Shown here in pieces: positions 54,301 to 62,616 of a stretch of DNA of 64,000 nt. The position numbers were made by a program, and so were the translations under genes. Each line of letters starts with the position of its first letter. Positions within the stretch are counted from its first letter, which is position 1. The notes under the pieces were generated by a model, which had not been told where the DNA came from, searched no databases, and saw only the letters and a list, made by a program, of their open reading frames with translations. The DNA comes from JADCRZ01 sp041751095 (GTDB lineage Bacteria; Bacteroidota; Bacteroidia; Chitinophagales; Chitinophagaceae). The stretch is from the NCBI GenBank assembly GCA_041751095.1, contig JBGSYC010000068.1:37562-101561 (forward strand), in the 5' to 3' direction.

Positions 54301-56236
54301 GCTACCCGATGGTACGATAGAAGGGCCAATTGCCGGTAGTCGTCTTTCACCCTACAAAACTCTACAAACATCCACTGCTAACCAGGTCCTCATTTTTTCT
54401 GCTCCTGCTGATGTTACTTTTGGGATTGCTCCTTTTGCTCTTTCAGCCACATCGTCATCGGGTCTTCCGGTCAGTTTTCAGGTTGTTTCAGGACCTGCAA
54501 CATTAAGTGGTAACACAATAGCAATTACAGGTGCAGGTGTAGTAAATGTTGAAGCATCTCAGGCCGGCAACGCGTCTTTCAACGCAGCTCCCGTAGTATT
54601 AAGAAGCTTTACCGTATTTTCAGGTCAGTCAGTTTCACCTTGCTCAGCTACAGGTACAATTTTACGGGAAGTTTGGAGTAATGTAGGAGGTAATAATATT
54701 AATGACAATATTTGGAGTAAAACTCCAAACAGCTCTAACGAAGTAACTTCATTAGAAGGCGCTGAAAATTCAGGAGATCAATACGCTTCAAGAATAAGTG
54801 GTTATATATGTCCTCCACAATCTGGTAAATACATTTTTTGGATTGCAGGTGATGATGCTACCGAGTTATGGCTAAGCACTGATGAAAACCCCGCTAATAA
54901 AAGCAAGATAGCATATAGTGTTAGCTGGACAGGTTTGCGTAGCTGGAACCAAAATCCCGGGCAAAAGTCTATCGAGATTTACCTTGAAATGGCCAAAAAA
55001 TACTACATTGAAGCGCTCCATAAAGAAGGCGGCGGAGGTGATCATGTTTCAGTATCATGGCAACTTCCTAACGGTGTTACAGAGGCGCCAATTCCAGGCA
55101 GTCGTTTGTCTCCTTATACACCAACTGCTGTTGTTGCCCTGACAAATCAAACCATAAGTTTTAATACAATCGGTGATGTCACATTTGGTTCAGTTCCTTT
55201 TATACTAAATGCAACTGCGTCATCAGGTCTTCCGGTAACTTATAAAGTGTTATCAGGCCCGGCCACAATAAATAACAATACTATTACAATGTCACATACT
55301 GGTGTAGTAAGTGTTGAAGCTTCACAAACAGGTGATGCTACTTATAATGCTGCGCCTGTTGTTTTAAGAACATTTACAGTTTTACCGGCGCCATTAACCA
55401 CAACCTGTTCAGCAACCGGGACTATTCTTAAGGAGGTTTGGAACAATGTGGGAGGCAATAATATTACTGATAACGTTTGGAGCAGAACGCCTAACAGTTC
55501 AGGTGATGTGACAAAATTTGAAGGTTCTGAAAACTCAGGTGATCAATACGCGACAAGAATTAGCGGTTATATATGTCCTCCACAAACAGGTAATTATATT
55601 TTTTGGATAGCCGGAGATGATGCCACAGAACTTTGGTTAAGCACAGATGCAAGCACTGGGAATAAAACTAAAATTGCATATAATGTTAGTTGGACGGGAT
55701 CAAGAGAGTGGAACAGGTTTGGTACTCAAAAGTCTGCTGCTGTTTATTTGGAAGCCGGGAAGAAATATTATATAGAGGCATTGCATAAAGAAGGTGCAGG
55801 TGGAGATAATCTTGCTGTTGCATGGCAATTACCTGATAATACAATTGAAGCTCCGATACCAGGTAGTCGTTTGTCTCCTTATAAACCACTTCAGAGTTTA
55901 TTAATAGCGCCAGTGATAACTTCAAGCGGGGTAATGTTTAAGGCTCCGTTAGTTAATGAAAAAGATTTAAGAGTTACGTCCTGGCTTAAGGTTTATCCAA
56001 ACCCTATAAAGTCAACAGCAATTATCCAAATGCAATCTGGGCAGTCAGCAAAAGCGCAGGTAAGTATTTACGATCTCCAAAATAAATTACTACAAACAAT
56101 ATTTACAGGCACTTTAGAGGCAAAAGTTCTTAAAACAATTTCTTTTAACAGGAATAATTTGCCGAATGGTATGTATCTTATTCGCTTTGCTACCGGAGAT
56201 AATATAATTACAAGTAAAATTATAGTCGCAAAATAG
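51386..56236 (+). CDS. Giant secreted beta-helix protein with three PA14 domains and T9SS tail
   Basis: A 1616-residue exported protein (signal to about 18, FMSLFGHA). Residues about 19-560 form a right-handed beta-helix of the polysaccharide lyase-like type (TPWKSLDKLN, LKNNKINCTGIYAGMGEGDS, IVKNNHISNY, VSFNTVASCEGFGVYIHNA). A carbohydrate-binding-like segment follows (about 640-800). Three near-identical PA14 domains start CSATGSILYEQW (832), CSATGTILREVW (1086) and CSATGTILKEVW (about 1340). Two short Ig-like linkers (FSAPADVTFGIAPFALSATS and a copy) separate them. The end (about 1530-1616, LKVYPNPIKSTAIIQM) is a type IX secretion signal. It is probably a surface or released glycan-active protein; substrate is unknown. 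It is more AT-rich than the PULs. Confidence 0.88.
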   Translation: MRTLFVATALFMSLFGHAANYYFSSTDGSDARSSSEAQNSTTPWKSLDKLNTVQSMFQAGDQILFKRGDTFYGSLVITRSGTGLLPVTFAAYGTGKKPVITGFTSLGGWSQTGQNIWETKNNTLGSAVNTLLNNELPKRIGRYPNYNNTNHGFLYFQNAVANTSISDNQISGFNFSGGEVVIRKNRWVVDRSKITSHAGSMINYTSQSGYWADKGYGYFVQNHLATLDQEGEWYYQPAEKKIGIYTTGGTNALKNIKASTINILVTINGQSNVVFDGLVFTGANTHSFFIKNASNIKIGNCEILFSGTNAVTADNTDRLTLENSTIAHSNNIAFNGIYCTNTVLKNNKINCTGIYAGMGEGDSGSYEAVMIAGNNNLVEQNTIDSTGYIPVTFSGNDVIVKNNHISNYSFVKDDGGAIYTWNNSSNPPGNTGRKVLNNIVLNGIGAGEGTPDKLKKYAHGIYIDDNATNVDVSFNTVASCEGFGVYIHNARDLAITNNMLYNNQVQISMIHDDIAPNSPVRNNTVTDNILFSLYAHQPVAEYKTKNNDLGNFGDFNRNYYCRPIDDNAVINTLKNVNGAYQFSQLDLQGWQAAYGKDGESKKTAKEIAGYKINDIIGGNKFANGSFNSNIGGLYSYASANNCVTQWKNEALDGGSLQVSFSNIAGNNNKGTIIINIGAVTANKRYIFRISTLGSDDNKMLEVYLRKSLSPYTDLTDRRLTKIQASRSETEFLFIPTETEANASIGIDVQEQTKPVYLDNVQLLEASVTPSDITDSVRFIYNANLVSNSFLLNSNFIDVKNNSFNGSISLNPFSSAVLINKTGNTVVAPPVQCSATGSILYEQWVNVGGNAISDNTWTNAPGNSKELTSFEGPENSGEQYASRVTGYICPPQTGNYTFWIAGDDATELWLSTDSTTGNKTKIAFNLSWTGSREWNKYSSQRSTLIYLEAGRKVYIEALHKEGNGGDNLSVAWQLPDGTIEGPIAGSRLSPYKTLQTSTANQVLIFSAPADVTFGIAPFALSATSSSGLPVSFQVVSGPATLSGNTIAITGAGVVNVEASQAGNASFNAAPVVLRSFTVFSGQSVSPCSATGTILREVWSNVGGNNINDNIWSKTPNSSNEVTSLEGAENSGDQYASRISGYICPPQSGKYIFWIAGDDATELWLSTDENPANKSKIAYSVSWTGLRSWNQNPGQKSIEIYLEMAKKYYIEALHKEGGGGDHVSVSWQLPNGVTEAPIPGSRLSPYTPTAVVALTNQTISFNTIGDVTFGSVPFILNATASSGLPVTYKVLSGPATINNNTITMSHTGVVSVEASQTGDATYNAAPVVLRTFTVLPAPLTTTCSATGTILKEVWNNVGGNNITDNVWSRTPNSSGDVTKFEGSENSGDQYATRISGYICPPQTGNYIFWIAGDDATELWLSTDASTGNKTKIAYNVSWTGSREWNRFGTQKSAAVYLEAGKKYYIEALHKEGAGGDNLAVAWQLPDNTIEAPIPGSRLSPYKPLQSLLIAPVITSSGVMFKAPLVNEKDLRVTSWLKVYPNPIKSTAIIQMQSGQSAKAQVSIYDLQNKLLQTIFTGTLEAKVLKTISFNRNNLPNGMYLIRFATGDNIITSKIIVAK

Positions 56237-56274
56237 AAAGGATAGCACAAAGTATTTGTTGTACAAGACACCTA

Positions 56275-56310
56275 AGAGACTACTAAGAAATTAGTAGTCT
56301 CTTTTTTTTT
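56275..56310. terminator. Strong convergent rho-independent terminator
   Basis: A perfect 12-bp stem AGAGACTACTAA / TTAGTAGTCTCT (56275-56286 and 56291-56302) with a GAAA tetraloop is followed by eight T on the + strand. It lies 39 bases after the giant gene's stop and 27 bases before the end of the convergent TrkA-like gene. It ends the first transcript and possibly helps end the other. Confidence 0.92.
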
Positions 56311-56336
56311 GCACGATTCTCAAAGGTTCAGGTTTG

Positions 56337-57020
56337 CTATCCTTCTATAAACTTTTCCAGATCGGAAGTAGCGCCAAACAAAAGCAATACATCTCCTCCC
56401 TGGAGTTTGGTGTCGGGTGGAACGATACCAACTACTTCCAATTCACTTTTATCGTGGCCGAAAAGGGTTTTGTTTTGCGTCCTTTTTAAAATAGTAACCA
56501 GCACAAGACGGTAATTCTTAGGAAGATCGAGCTCGTTTATCGTTCGGTTAATATATCGTTGAGGGACAGCAACTTCTAAAAGGCGATAACTGGGATTTAT
56601 TTGAAAAGAGTCAACGACACCTGGCAGATCAAGCTTGAGGGCCAACCTTTCGGCGGCTGTGGCCTCCGGGTAAACAAATTCCTGTATATCCATAGCTTCT
56701 AAAACTATTTTTTGCAGAGGCGATATAACCCGGCAAATTATTCTTTTAACGCCCACTTGTTTAAGCAAAGCAGCAGTCAGAACATTGGCTCCTTCGTTTT
56801 CTCCTATACCTATTATAGCGGCATCAACATCTTTTAAGGGAAGTCGCTCAACAGCTTCTTTGTTAGTTGAGTCCAGGGCTATGGCCTGGGTGGTTGTATG
56901 CTTATGCTTATCAACAACTTCAAGCCGCTGATCGACCGCGATAACTTCGTGGCCTAACGCAACCAGTTGCTGTGAAAGAGATGCACCGAAATTCCCTAAC
57001 CCGAATACAATAAATTTCAT
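56337..57020 (-). CDS. Ktr/Trk potassium uptake regulatory subunit (RCK domain)
   Basis: The cytoplasmic gating subunit of a potassium channel. The 227 residues comprise an NAD/ATP-binding RCK_N domain (MKFIVFGLGNFGASLSQQL with GLGNFG, then VIAVDQRLE, ALDSTNKEAVERL and GENEGANVLTAALLKQVG) and a TrkA_C domain (about 135-225, with LEVAVPQRYINRTINELDLP and GGDVLLLFGATSDLEKF). It starts 9 bases after the TrkH-like gene in the same operon. The length fits KtrA better than the double-domain TrkA. Confidence 0.9.
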   Translation of the reverse strand: MKFIVFGLGNFGASLSQQLVALGHEVIAVDQRLEVVDKHKHTTTQAIALDSTNKEAVERLPLKDVDAAIIGIGENEGANVLTAALLKQVGVKRIICRVISPLQKIVLEAMDIQEFVYPEATAAERLALKLDLPGVVDSFQINPSYRLLEVAVPQRYINRTINELDLPKNYRLVLVTILKRTQNKTLFGHDKSELEVVGIVPPDTKLQGGDVLLLFGATSDLEKFIEG

Positions 57021-57029
57021 AATTTGGTT

Positions 57030-58871
57030 TTAGAATGCAATGTCTTCTTTGGGATAACGATAATACAGCGGCTTGCTTTGCCTTATAAAGGTTACCAGTA
57101 AAGTTATGGTGCCAACCCTGCCTACAAACATGGTGATCATCAAAACAATTTTACTTACTGTACCTAACCCGGCCGTTATACCTAACGAAAGTCCCACTGT
57201 ACTGAAAGCAGAGAAAACTTCGAAAGATATATTTATCAGACCTTTGTTGCCATCGCTGAAGCTTATCAATAAAATAGCTAATCCTATTATTAGTAAAGAG
57301 GAAACAATTATGGCAAAAGCCCTCCTGACGGACTGATGCGAAATTTCGGAATGAAAATATTCCGTCCGATCCTGCCCTCTGAGAATAGCAACCATATTCA
57401 GGAAAGCAACTCCTGCAGTAGTTGTTTTTATACCGCCTCCCGTAGAACCAGGCGAGGCTCCTATCCACATTAGCAATAAGTAAATCATCACTGTTGGCAA
57501 TCTTATCTGGCTTAAATCTACTGTATTGAAGCCAGCAGTACGGGGTGTTACACTGCCAAAAAAGCAGGTAAACAATTTTCCGAAGGTTGTAGGGTGTTGC
57601 TTTAAGGTATTCTGTTGCTCAAAAATAATATAGGTTATAAATCCAAAAACCAGTAAAGAAATATTTACAACAAGGGCAAGACGGCTGTTAAGCAAAATAA
57701 CATTGGGAAAATGCTCACGTTTTGGGTTGCCGATAATAAGCCTGGTGAGATTGCCCATGTTGATTATGATATACCTGTACAAGTTGAAGACAATAGGAAA
57801 ACCCATTCCCCCAAGGATAACGAGCAGAGCTAATATGGATTGAAGATTGTAATTGTATCTTACTTCCGGCTGGTATAATCCGTAGGTAAAAGTAGAAAAG
57901 CCGGCATTACAAAAAGCCGATACCGAATGAAAAACAGAGAAGAACAGCTTATCCCGTCTTCTTGAAAATAATTGTTCATCCAAAGAAAGATAGATGAAAG
58001 CCGCACCAATACTCTCTATAAGCAAGGTTACAAACACTACCTGGTAAACAAAGTGCATTACGTTATTAATTCTCCTGGTGCTCATCATATCTGTAAAAGC
58101 TAATTGGGTTTTCAAGGACGATTGACCTGACGCAGCGTAGGAAAGCAATCCGGTCAACGTCATAAAACCCAAACCTCCTGCCTGTATAAGAAGCAAAATT
58201 ATCAACTGACCAAATGATGTGAATTGAGTAGCCGTGTCAACCACAATTAAACCGGTGACACAAACCGCACTTACTGAGGTGAAGAGCGTGTCTAAAGTAG
58301 AAATTGTGCCGTTAACTGAATTAGGCACTTTAAGCAGAAAAGCGCCCAGAACAATCAGCATGACAAAGCTTCCTACGAATAACACTCCCGGGTTTATCGT
58401 TTTGGAGTATAAAAATTGAAGAAAGTGGGAAATCTCCGTTATTACGCCTAGTAGTATACCTGCATATAGCACCAATTTAAATATCAGGAAGCGGTTAGTA
58501 CCTGTATGAACAAGGGAAGCTTTTTGCGGGAGAATATAGAACGTTAGAAATACTGCAAATAAGAGCCCGATCACATTGAAAATCCTGGCTCTCTTTTTCT
58601 TGGTACGAAATAATTCAAGAATTAATCTTAAACCTGTAAGTACAGAAACGATTGCTACGATTATTCGAAGCCAGAAATTTATACTATCGTGATTGCTCCA
58701 AAATGGCTTAAAGCCAAATTCATACACTACCAGTGCCAAGGCCACCACTAAAAGTGTAGGTACAACTGCATTGATGTAGTCAATCACTTTTAGGTGAATG
58801 CCGTTACGCAGAAACGCGGATGCTTTTATCCTTTGCAAACCCCACCTGGCGATAATATTTATTCTGCTCAT
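57030..58871 (-). CDS. Ktr/Trk potassium transporter membrane subunit
   Basis: A 613-residue integral membrane protein of the TrkH/KtrB family. After four extra N-terminal hydrophobic segments (about 25-190), the four pore repeats carry selectivity-filter signatures: TSVSAVCVTGLIV, HSVSAFCNAGFST, GSVTPRTAGFNT and SAFSTVGLSLG. This matches the long Bacteroidota type. It is first in an operon with the RCK regulator downstream. The two would form a complete potassium uptake system. Confidence 0.93.
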   Translation of the reverse strand: MSRINIIARWGLQRIKASAFLRNGIHLKVIDYINAVVPTLLVVALALVVYEFGFKPFWSNHDSINFWLRIIVAIVSVLTGLRLILELFRTKKKRARIFNVIGLLFAVFLTFYILPQKASLVHTGTNRFLIFKLVLYAGILLGVITEISHFLQFLYSKTINPGVLFVGSFVMLIVLGAFLLKVPNSVNGTISTLDTLFTSVSAVCVTGLIVVDTATQFTSFGQLIILLLIQAGGLGFMTLTGLLSYAASGQSSLKTQLAFTDMMSTRRINNVMHFVYQVVFVTLLIESIGAAFIYLSLDEQLFSRRRDKLFFSVFHSVSAFCNAGFSTFTYGLYQPEVRYNYNLQSILALLVILGGMGFPIVFNLYRYIIINMGNLTRLIIGNPKREHFPNVILLNSRLALVVNISLLVFGFITYIIFEQQNTLKQHPTTFGKLFTCFFGSVTPRTAGFNTVDLSQIRLPTVMIYLLLMWIGASPGSTGGGIKTTTAGVAFLNMVAILRGQDRTEYFHSEISHQSVRRAFAIIVSSLLIIGLAILLISFSDGNKGLINISFEVFSAFSTVGLSLGITAGLGTVSKIVLMITMFVGRVGTITLLVTFIRQSKPLYYRYPKEDIAF

Positions 58872-58934
58872 AAATTATACAAATACCAAGATAAATAAAG
58901 TGTCCCATATGTCTTGAAACTTCATATTTTAGGT

Positions 58935-58970
58935 CATTGGAAGGTCCGGTTCCTGCCGGGACTACTTAAA
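58935..58970 (+). other. tRNA 3'-end-like segment, possible integration scar
   Basis: TCCGG-TTCCTG-CCGGG (58945-58960) folds like a tRNA T-arm with a five-pair stem and the TTC start of the loop. One loop base is missing, and ACTACTTA follows like an acceptor end. No anticodon or D-arm precedes it, so it is not a tRNA gene. Integrases often use tRNA 3' ends, and duplicated ends are left behind. This reading is tentative. The 58872-59195 gap has no protein gene. Confidence 0.35.
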
Positions 58971-58973
58971 AAT

Positions 58974-59014
58974 GCCTGCAATAAATTAATGATCAATAAG
59001 TTGCAGGCTTTTTT
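58974..59014 (+). terminator. Rho-independent terminator with no gene upstream
   Basis: The stem GCCTGCAA / TTGCAGGC (58974-58981 and 59001-59008) with a 19-base AT-rich loop is followed by a T-run. It would end a + strand transcript, yet the only upstream sequence is the divergent start of the Trk gene at 58871 and the tRNA-like segment. The element is therefore consistent with the tail of a lost tRNA or small RNA gene. Confidence 0.65.
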
Positions 59015-59195
59015 GCTGTCGTTTAGTTGCCTTTCAGTTGTCTTTTTTTTTCAATTTTTCAGTTTTAAAAAGATCCGCTCCCGCAAGACTACTGCCGCAG
59101 AAAGTGAAGATGCCCGAGAGTAGTAGTTATAACTGGTGAAGAGGCAGGAACAGGCCGGGGATTCATTTTATAGATATAGCCTCTCCTCATCAAAT

Positions 59196-60179
59196 CTATA
59201 CCTGAAGTATTATGGACTTTATGGCTTCGGGATGCAAACCCATTTCCGGTTCTTCTATCACTACATATTTTACATTATCTTTTTTAGTGGCTCCGGCAGA
59301 TGGACACAGCCAATAAAAGCCCAATAATAAAGGCATAAACTCTTTTTGCCCTGCACTCCATGTAATAAAGGGAACACTCATACCTTCTATTTGCATCCTT
59401 AACTTTCTGTGACCCAACTTTTCTTCCATAATTACTTTACCGTCATGAAATATACTTTCATTGAAAGACTTTCTTACCGCATCTTTTAGACGACCGCTTC
59501 TTGGAAAAACTGATTCAAGTTCTCCCATTCCATTTTGAATCAATCGCCTCAAGGTTTCACTATATCGCCTCAAAACATATGGTACAGAAACATCAAACTC
59601 TGTGAACTGTTTAGGTCGGCCATCAGATACGCTCAAAATTCTCTGAGCAGGTATATAAAATAATTCTTCATTTAGACTTTTTGAATAGTCATTTTTTCTT
59701 CTCTTAAATAACAATGAATGTTTTGTAAAGACTTTACCATCCAATTCTATACTGGCTGTTTCTTTCCAGATTTTCGACATTCCTTCGCCAAAGTATAAGT
59801 CTAATATCTTATCAACATCCTTATCCCAGATATATCCATATCCTTCAAAGGTTCCCCGAATCTGAGTCTTATCAATTATAAGTTTTAGCAGTTGAATCAA
59901 AATACTTTTACCACTCGCTTGAGGCCCAACAAATAAAGTCAAATCCCCAAAATTTATATTTGCTTCTTTTATTCTTTCAGATTTATTTAAAGTAGCCGTC
60001 ACTCCAATACCAATTCCTACAGGAAGTGTAAAGTCAGGACTTTTTGGACCTACATAATTGAGATTAAAACCTAAATGATAACTCATTAACTTGGAACTGT
60101 CCTGCCCGAAGGAGTTTGTCATAATGGGCAATAGAAGAATAGCAGTTATCAGTCTCAACATACAGATTTTAAATAGCAC
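59196..60179 (-). pseudogene. Chimeric gene: outer-membrane protein N terminus fused to truncated AAA ATPase
   Basis: The first 60 or so residues are a signal peptide (LRLITAILLLPIMTNSFGQD; ATG at 60161 or 60179) and a beta-barrel-like stretch (YHLGFNLNYV, LPVGIGIGVTATLN). From about residue 67 it becomes a cytoplasmic ATPase: ASFKFG-like EANINFGDLTLF, Walker A VGPQASGKS (about 85) and Walker B VVIEEPEMGLHPEA (about 310). An exported leader on an ATPase makes no functional sense. The 3' end is also broken. It stops at IILQV, while a one-base frame change continues DLMRRGY as ATPase relatives do, before decaying. So the gene is a deletion fusion and non-functional. Confidence 0.75.
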
Positions 60180-60262
60180 ACAACGTTAATGTGTTTATGC
60201 AGTGTTGCTTCTGTGTTACTTCACCATGCAAACAAATACAGTTCAATAAAGATAAAAAGATA

Positions 60263-60622
60263 ATGGGTTATGACGGTTGTTTTAATGACCCGCATCTCCA
60301 GAGTACTGACAAAGTAACCGGTTATAGCATTAAAGCTACTGATGGTGAGATTGGCGAGGTAGAAGATTTTATAATTGACGGCACCCCCCTTAAACTTAAG
60401 TACATGGTAATTGATACCGGCAAATGGTTTCCAGGGAAAAAAGGGTAATTATATTTACAAACCGGATAAAAGAAATAAAATGGGATACATCAGAAGTTGT
60501 GGTAAACGCTACTGTTGACCAGGTAAAAAAATTTCCCTGAATATGATGTACCAGTAAGAAATTATCTTAGTGTGGAATATGAAAGAAGCCTTACCAACGG
60601 TTATGGCTGGTTTATCTCTTAA
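60263..60622 (+). pseudogene. PRC-barrel protein remnant with two frameshifts
   Basis: The remains resemble the second barrel of a two-barrel PRC protein: DPHLQSTDKVTGYSIKATDG, EIGEVEDFIIDG, LKYMVIDTGKWFPGKK. A frame change at about 60440 gives VIIFTNRIKEIKWDTSEVVV and NATVDQVKK. Another at an extra C near 60536 gives FPEYDVPVRNYLSVEYERS and a stop at 60622. The N-terminal barrel is absent. An open frame begins at GTG 60191, but residues before 60263 are unlike the family. PRC-barrel genes of this kind often sit near stress genes such as those that follow. The rest of the gap to 60779 has no gene. Confidence 0.72.
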
Positions 60623-60779
60623 AAAATAAAAGGCAAAATATCATTGTATTCGAAATCGCACAATTAAATACATCAATTGAGAACGAGCTAATCGAAAGTT
60701 GGAAAGTTGTTACACCCACTTAAAGTGGCGATTTTATTGATATCTTTAACAGACAGTATTAAACTTATTAAAATAGAAT

Positions 60780-61934
60780 ATGGAATTACTTAACAACGGA
60801 TTGATGCAGGAGGTACGAACGGCCAGCGGGTCACCGTGTCTTTCACTATATATGTCTACTCACCGTAGCCATCCTGAAAATCTTCAGGATCCCATCCATT
60901 ATAAAAACCTGGTGAAGCAACTGGAAGAGTCTTTGTTGAAACATTACGCAAACCCCGATGTCAAGTCACATCTCGAACCTTTTGAAGCATTAAGCAACGA
61001 TGCGGGGCTTTGGAACCATACACTTGATGGTCTTGCGGTACTTAGTGCGCCTGGCTATTTTAAAGTTATCGGTTTACAGTTACCGGTTCCAGATTTAGCA
61101 GTAGTAGCCGACAGCCTGCACACAAAGCCCTTGCGTAAATATCTGCAGTCGGCAGACCGCTTCCAGGTGCTGGGTTTAAGCCTGCATGATATGCAACTCT
61201 TTGAAGGCAACAGGCATTCACTTACTGAAGTAAATCTGCCTGACGGCAGTCCTAAAACAATTAAAGAAGCACTTGGTGATGAATTAACAGATAAACATCT
61301 TACTGTTACTTCTCATGGCGGAGTAGGGGGAGAAAGCTCAGACATGCACCACGGGCATGGCAGCAAAAAAGATGAAGTAGATATTGATGCAGTACGATAT
61401 TTCAGGGCGGTTGCTACTGATATTCATGACAACTATTCAAAACCATCAGGTCTGCCGTTAATACTTGCAGCTTTGCCCGAACACCATAACCTTTTTCAAC
61501 AGGTAAGCAAAAACCCCTTGCTGCTTTCAAAAGGTATCACGGTTAATCCTAAAGCGGTTCCGATTGATAGACTCATCAACATGGCATGGGAAGGTATGGA
61601 ACCTGAATATCTGCAAAAACTTGAAACCTTAAGTGAAAAATTTGGGCAGGCAAAGGCTAATGGACTGGGAAGTGATGATATGGAGGAGGTGGCAAAAGCA
61701 GTTGCTACCGGAAGAGTTGATACGGTACTTTTAGAGGCGGGGAAAGTGATTGCAGGCAAAATAACAGACAGCAATACAGGGGAGGTACAGACAGACAACC
61801 TGCAAAACCCTGAAGTAGACGACCTGCTTGATGATATAGGAGAACTGGTTGTAAAAATGGGCGGACAGGTTATGGTCATTCCACAGGATTACATGCCAAC
61901 ACGATCAGGTCTTGCAGCAATATTCAGATATTAA
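60780..61934 (+). CDS. baeRF-family protein (bacterial eRF1/Pelota-like, baeRF3 type)
   Basis: A 384-residue cytoplasmic protein of the bacterial/archaeal eRF1-like group. Recognisable blocks are EVRTASGSPCLSLYMSTHRS, LDGLAVLSAPGYFKVIGLQL, DRFQVLGLSLHDMQLFEGNR and AVATGRVDTVLLEAGKVIAG, with a His-rich loop (SDMHHGHGSKKDEVD, about 187-201). A complete eRF1 tripeptide motif for codon reading is not evident. These proteins are predicted to act on stalled or dormant ribosomes, with little experimental proof. It precedes an HPF-like gene, which supports that idea. Confidence 0.78.
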   Translation: MELLNNGLMQEVRTASGSPCLSLYMSTHRSHPENLQDPIHYKNLVKQLEESLLKHYANPDVKSHLEPFEALSNDAGLWNHTLDGLAVLSAPGYFKVIGLQLPVPDLAVVADSLHTKPLRKYLQSADRFQVLGLSLHDMQLFEGNRHSLTEVNLPDGSPKTIKEALGDELTDKHLTVTSHGGVGGESSDMHHGHGSKKDEVDIDAVRYFRAVATDIHDNYSKPSGLPLILAALPEHHNLFQQVSKNPLLLSKGITVNPKAVPIDRLINMAWEGMEPEYLQKLETLSEKFGQAKANGLGSDDMEEVAKAVATGRVDTVLLEAGKVIAGKITDSNTGEVQTDNLQNPEVDDLLDDIGELVVKMGGQVMVIPQDYMPTRSGLAAIFRY

Positions 61935-62066
61935 ACGAAACAACAATGAAAGCCCATTGGAATAAGCTTTTCTCAATTATACTGTAAAACAATTTTAAAT
62001 GGAACGCATATTGAGAGTTCCGAACTATTAGCAAATCCTAATAAATCAATTTAAAAATAACTATCT

Positions 62067-62381
62067 ATGACCATTCAATTTAATACTGATAATAACATAC
62101 AAGGGAGCGAAGAACTTACCGCACCGCTAACTTCTCTGATATCGGATAAACTAAACAGGTTCAGGGAAAAAATATCACGGGTAGAAGTTCATCTATCAGA
62201 TGAAAATGGCAATAAGGAAGGACAAAACGATATACGCTGTTTACTTGAAGCCCGCATGGAAGGTAAACAGCCAATAGCGGTTACAAACTTAGCAAATAGC
62301 CATGAGCAGGCAGTAGAAGGGGCTATTGATAAATTAAAGACTTCTCTTGATACTATTATCGGCCGGGAGAGAAATTATTAG
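62067..62381 (+). CDS. Ribosome hibernation factor, HPF/RaiA family (short form)
   Basis: A 104-residue protein with the S30AE/HPF fold: MTIQFNTDNNIQGSEELTAP, IISDKL-type helix LISDKLNRFREKISRVEVHL, CLLEARMEGKQPIAVTN and HEQAVEGAIDKLKTSLDTII. It is the short form without the dimerising C-terminal domain. It binds the decoding region of idle ribosomes in known relatives. The pairing with a baeRF gene 132 bases upstream and a hydrolase downstream suggests a stationary-phase or stress gene set (inference). Confidence 0.85.
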   Translation: MTIQFNTDNNIQGSEELTAPLTSLISDKLNRFREKISRVEVHLSDENGNKEGQNDIRCLLEARMEGKQPIAVTNLANSHEQAVEGAIDKLKTSLDTIIGRERNY

Positions 62382-62616
62382 TAACGGTAGCATAAGTGTT
62401 AACGAAAGAAGGAAGAACTTACCAAGCACAGATTATGCAATGAATCAGATAAACGGTAAATAGACCCTTGTTTAAAGTACGAACTATCGCCAATGATTAC
62501 TTTTCTATTATCCTTACATAACCGGCATTAAAGTTTACTTTTTATGTTGCCAATACTTATAAGTTATAAAAAAAACCTGGTTTCATTTTATTATTATAAC
62601 ATCTAAACCAGGATTG

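Noticed and set aside
58914..59123. 69-codon + strand frame near the Trk gene
   Set aside because: It crosses the tRNA-like segment and a strong terminator hairpin. No protein resemblance.
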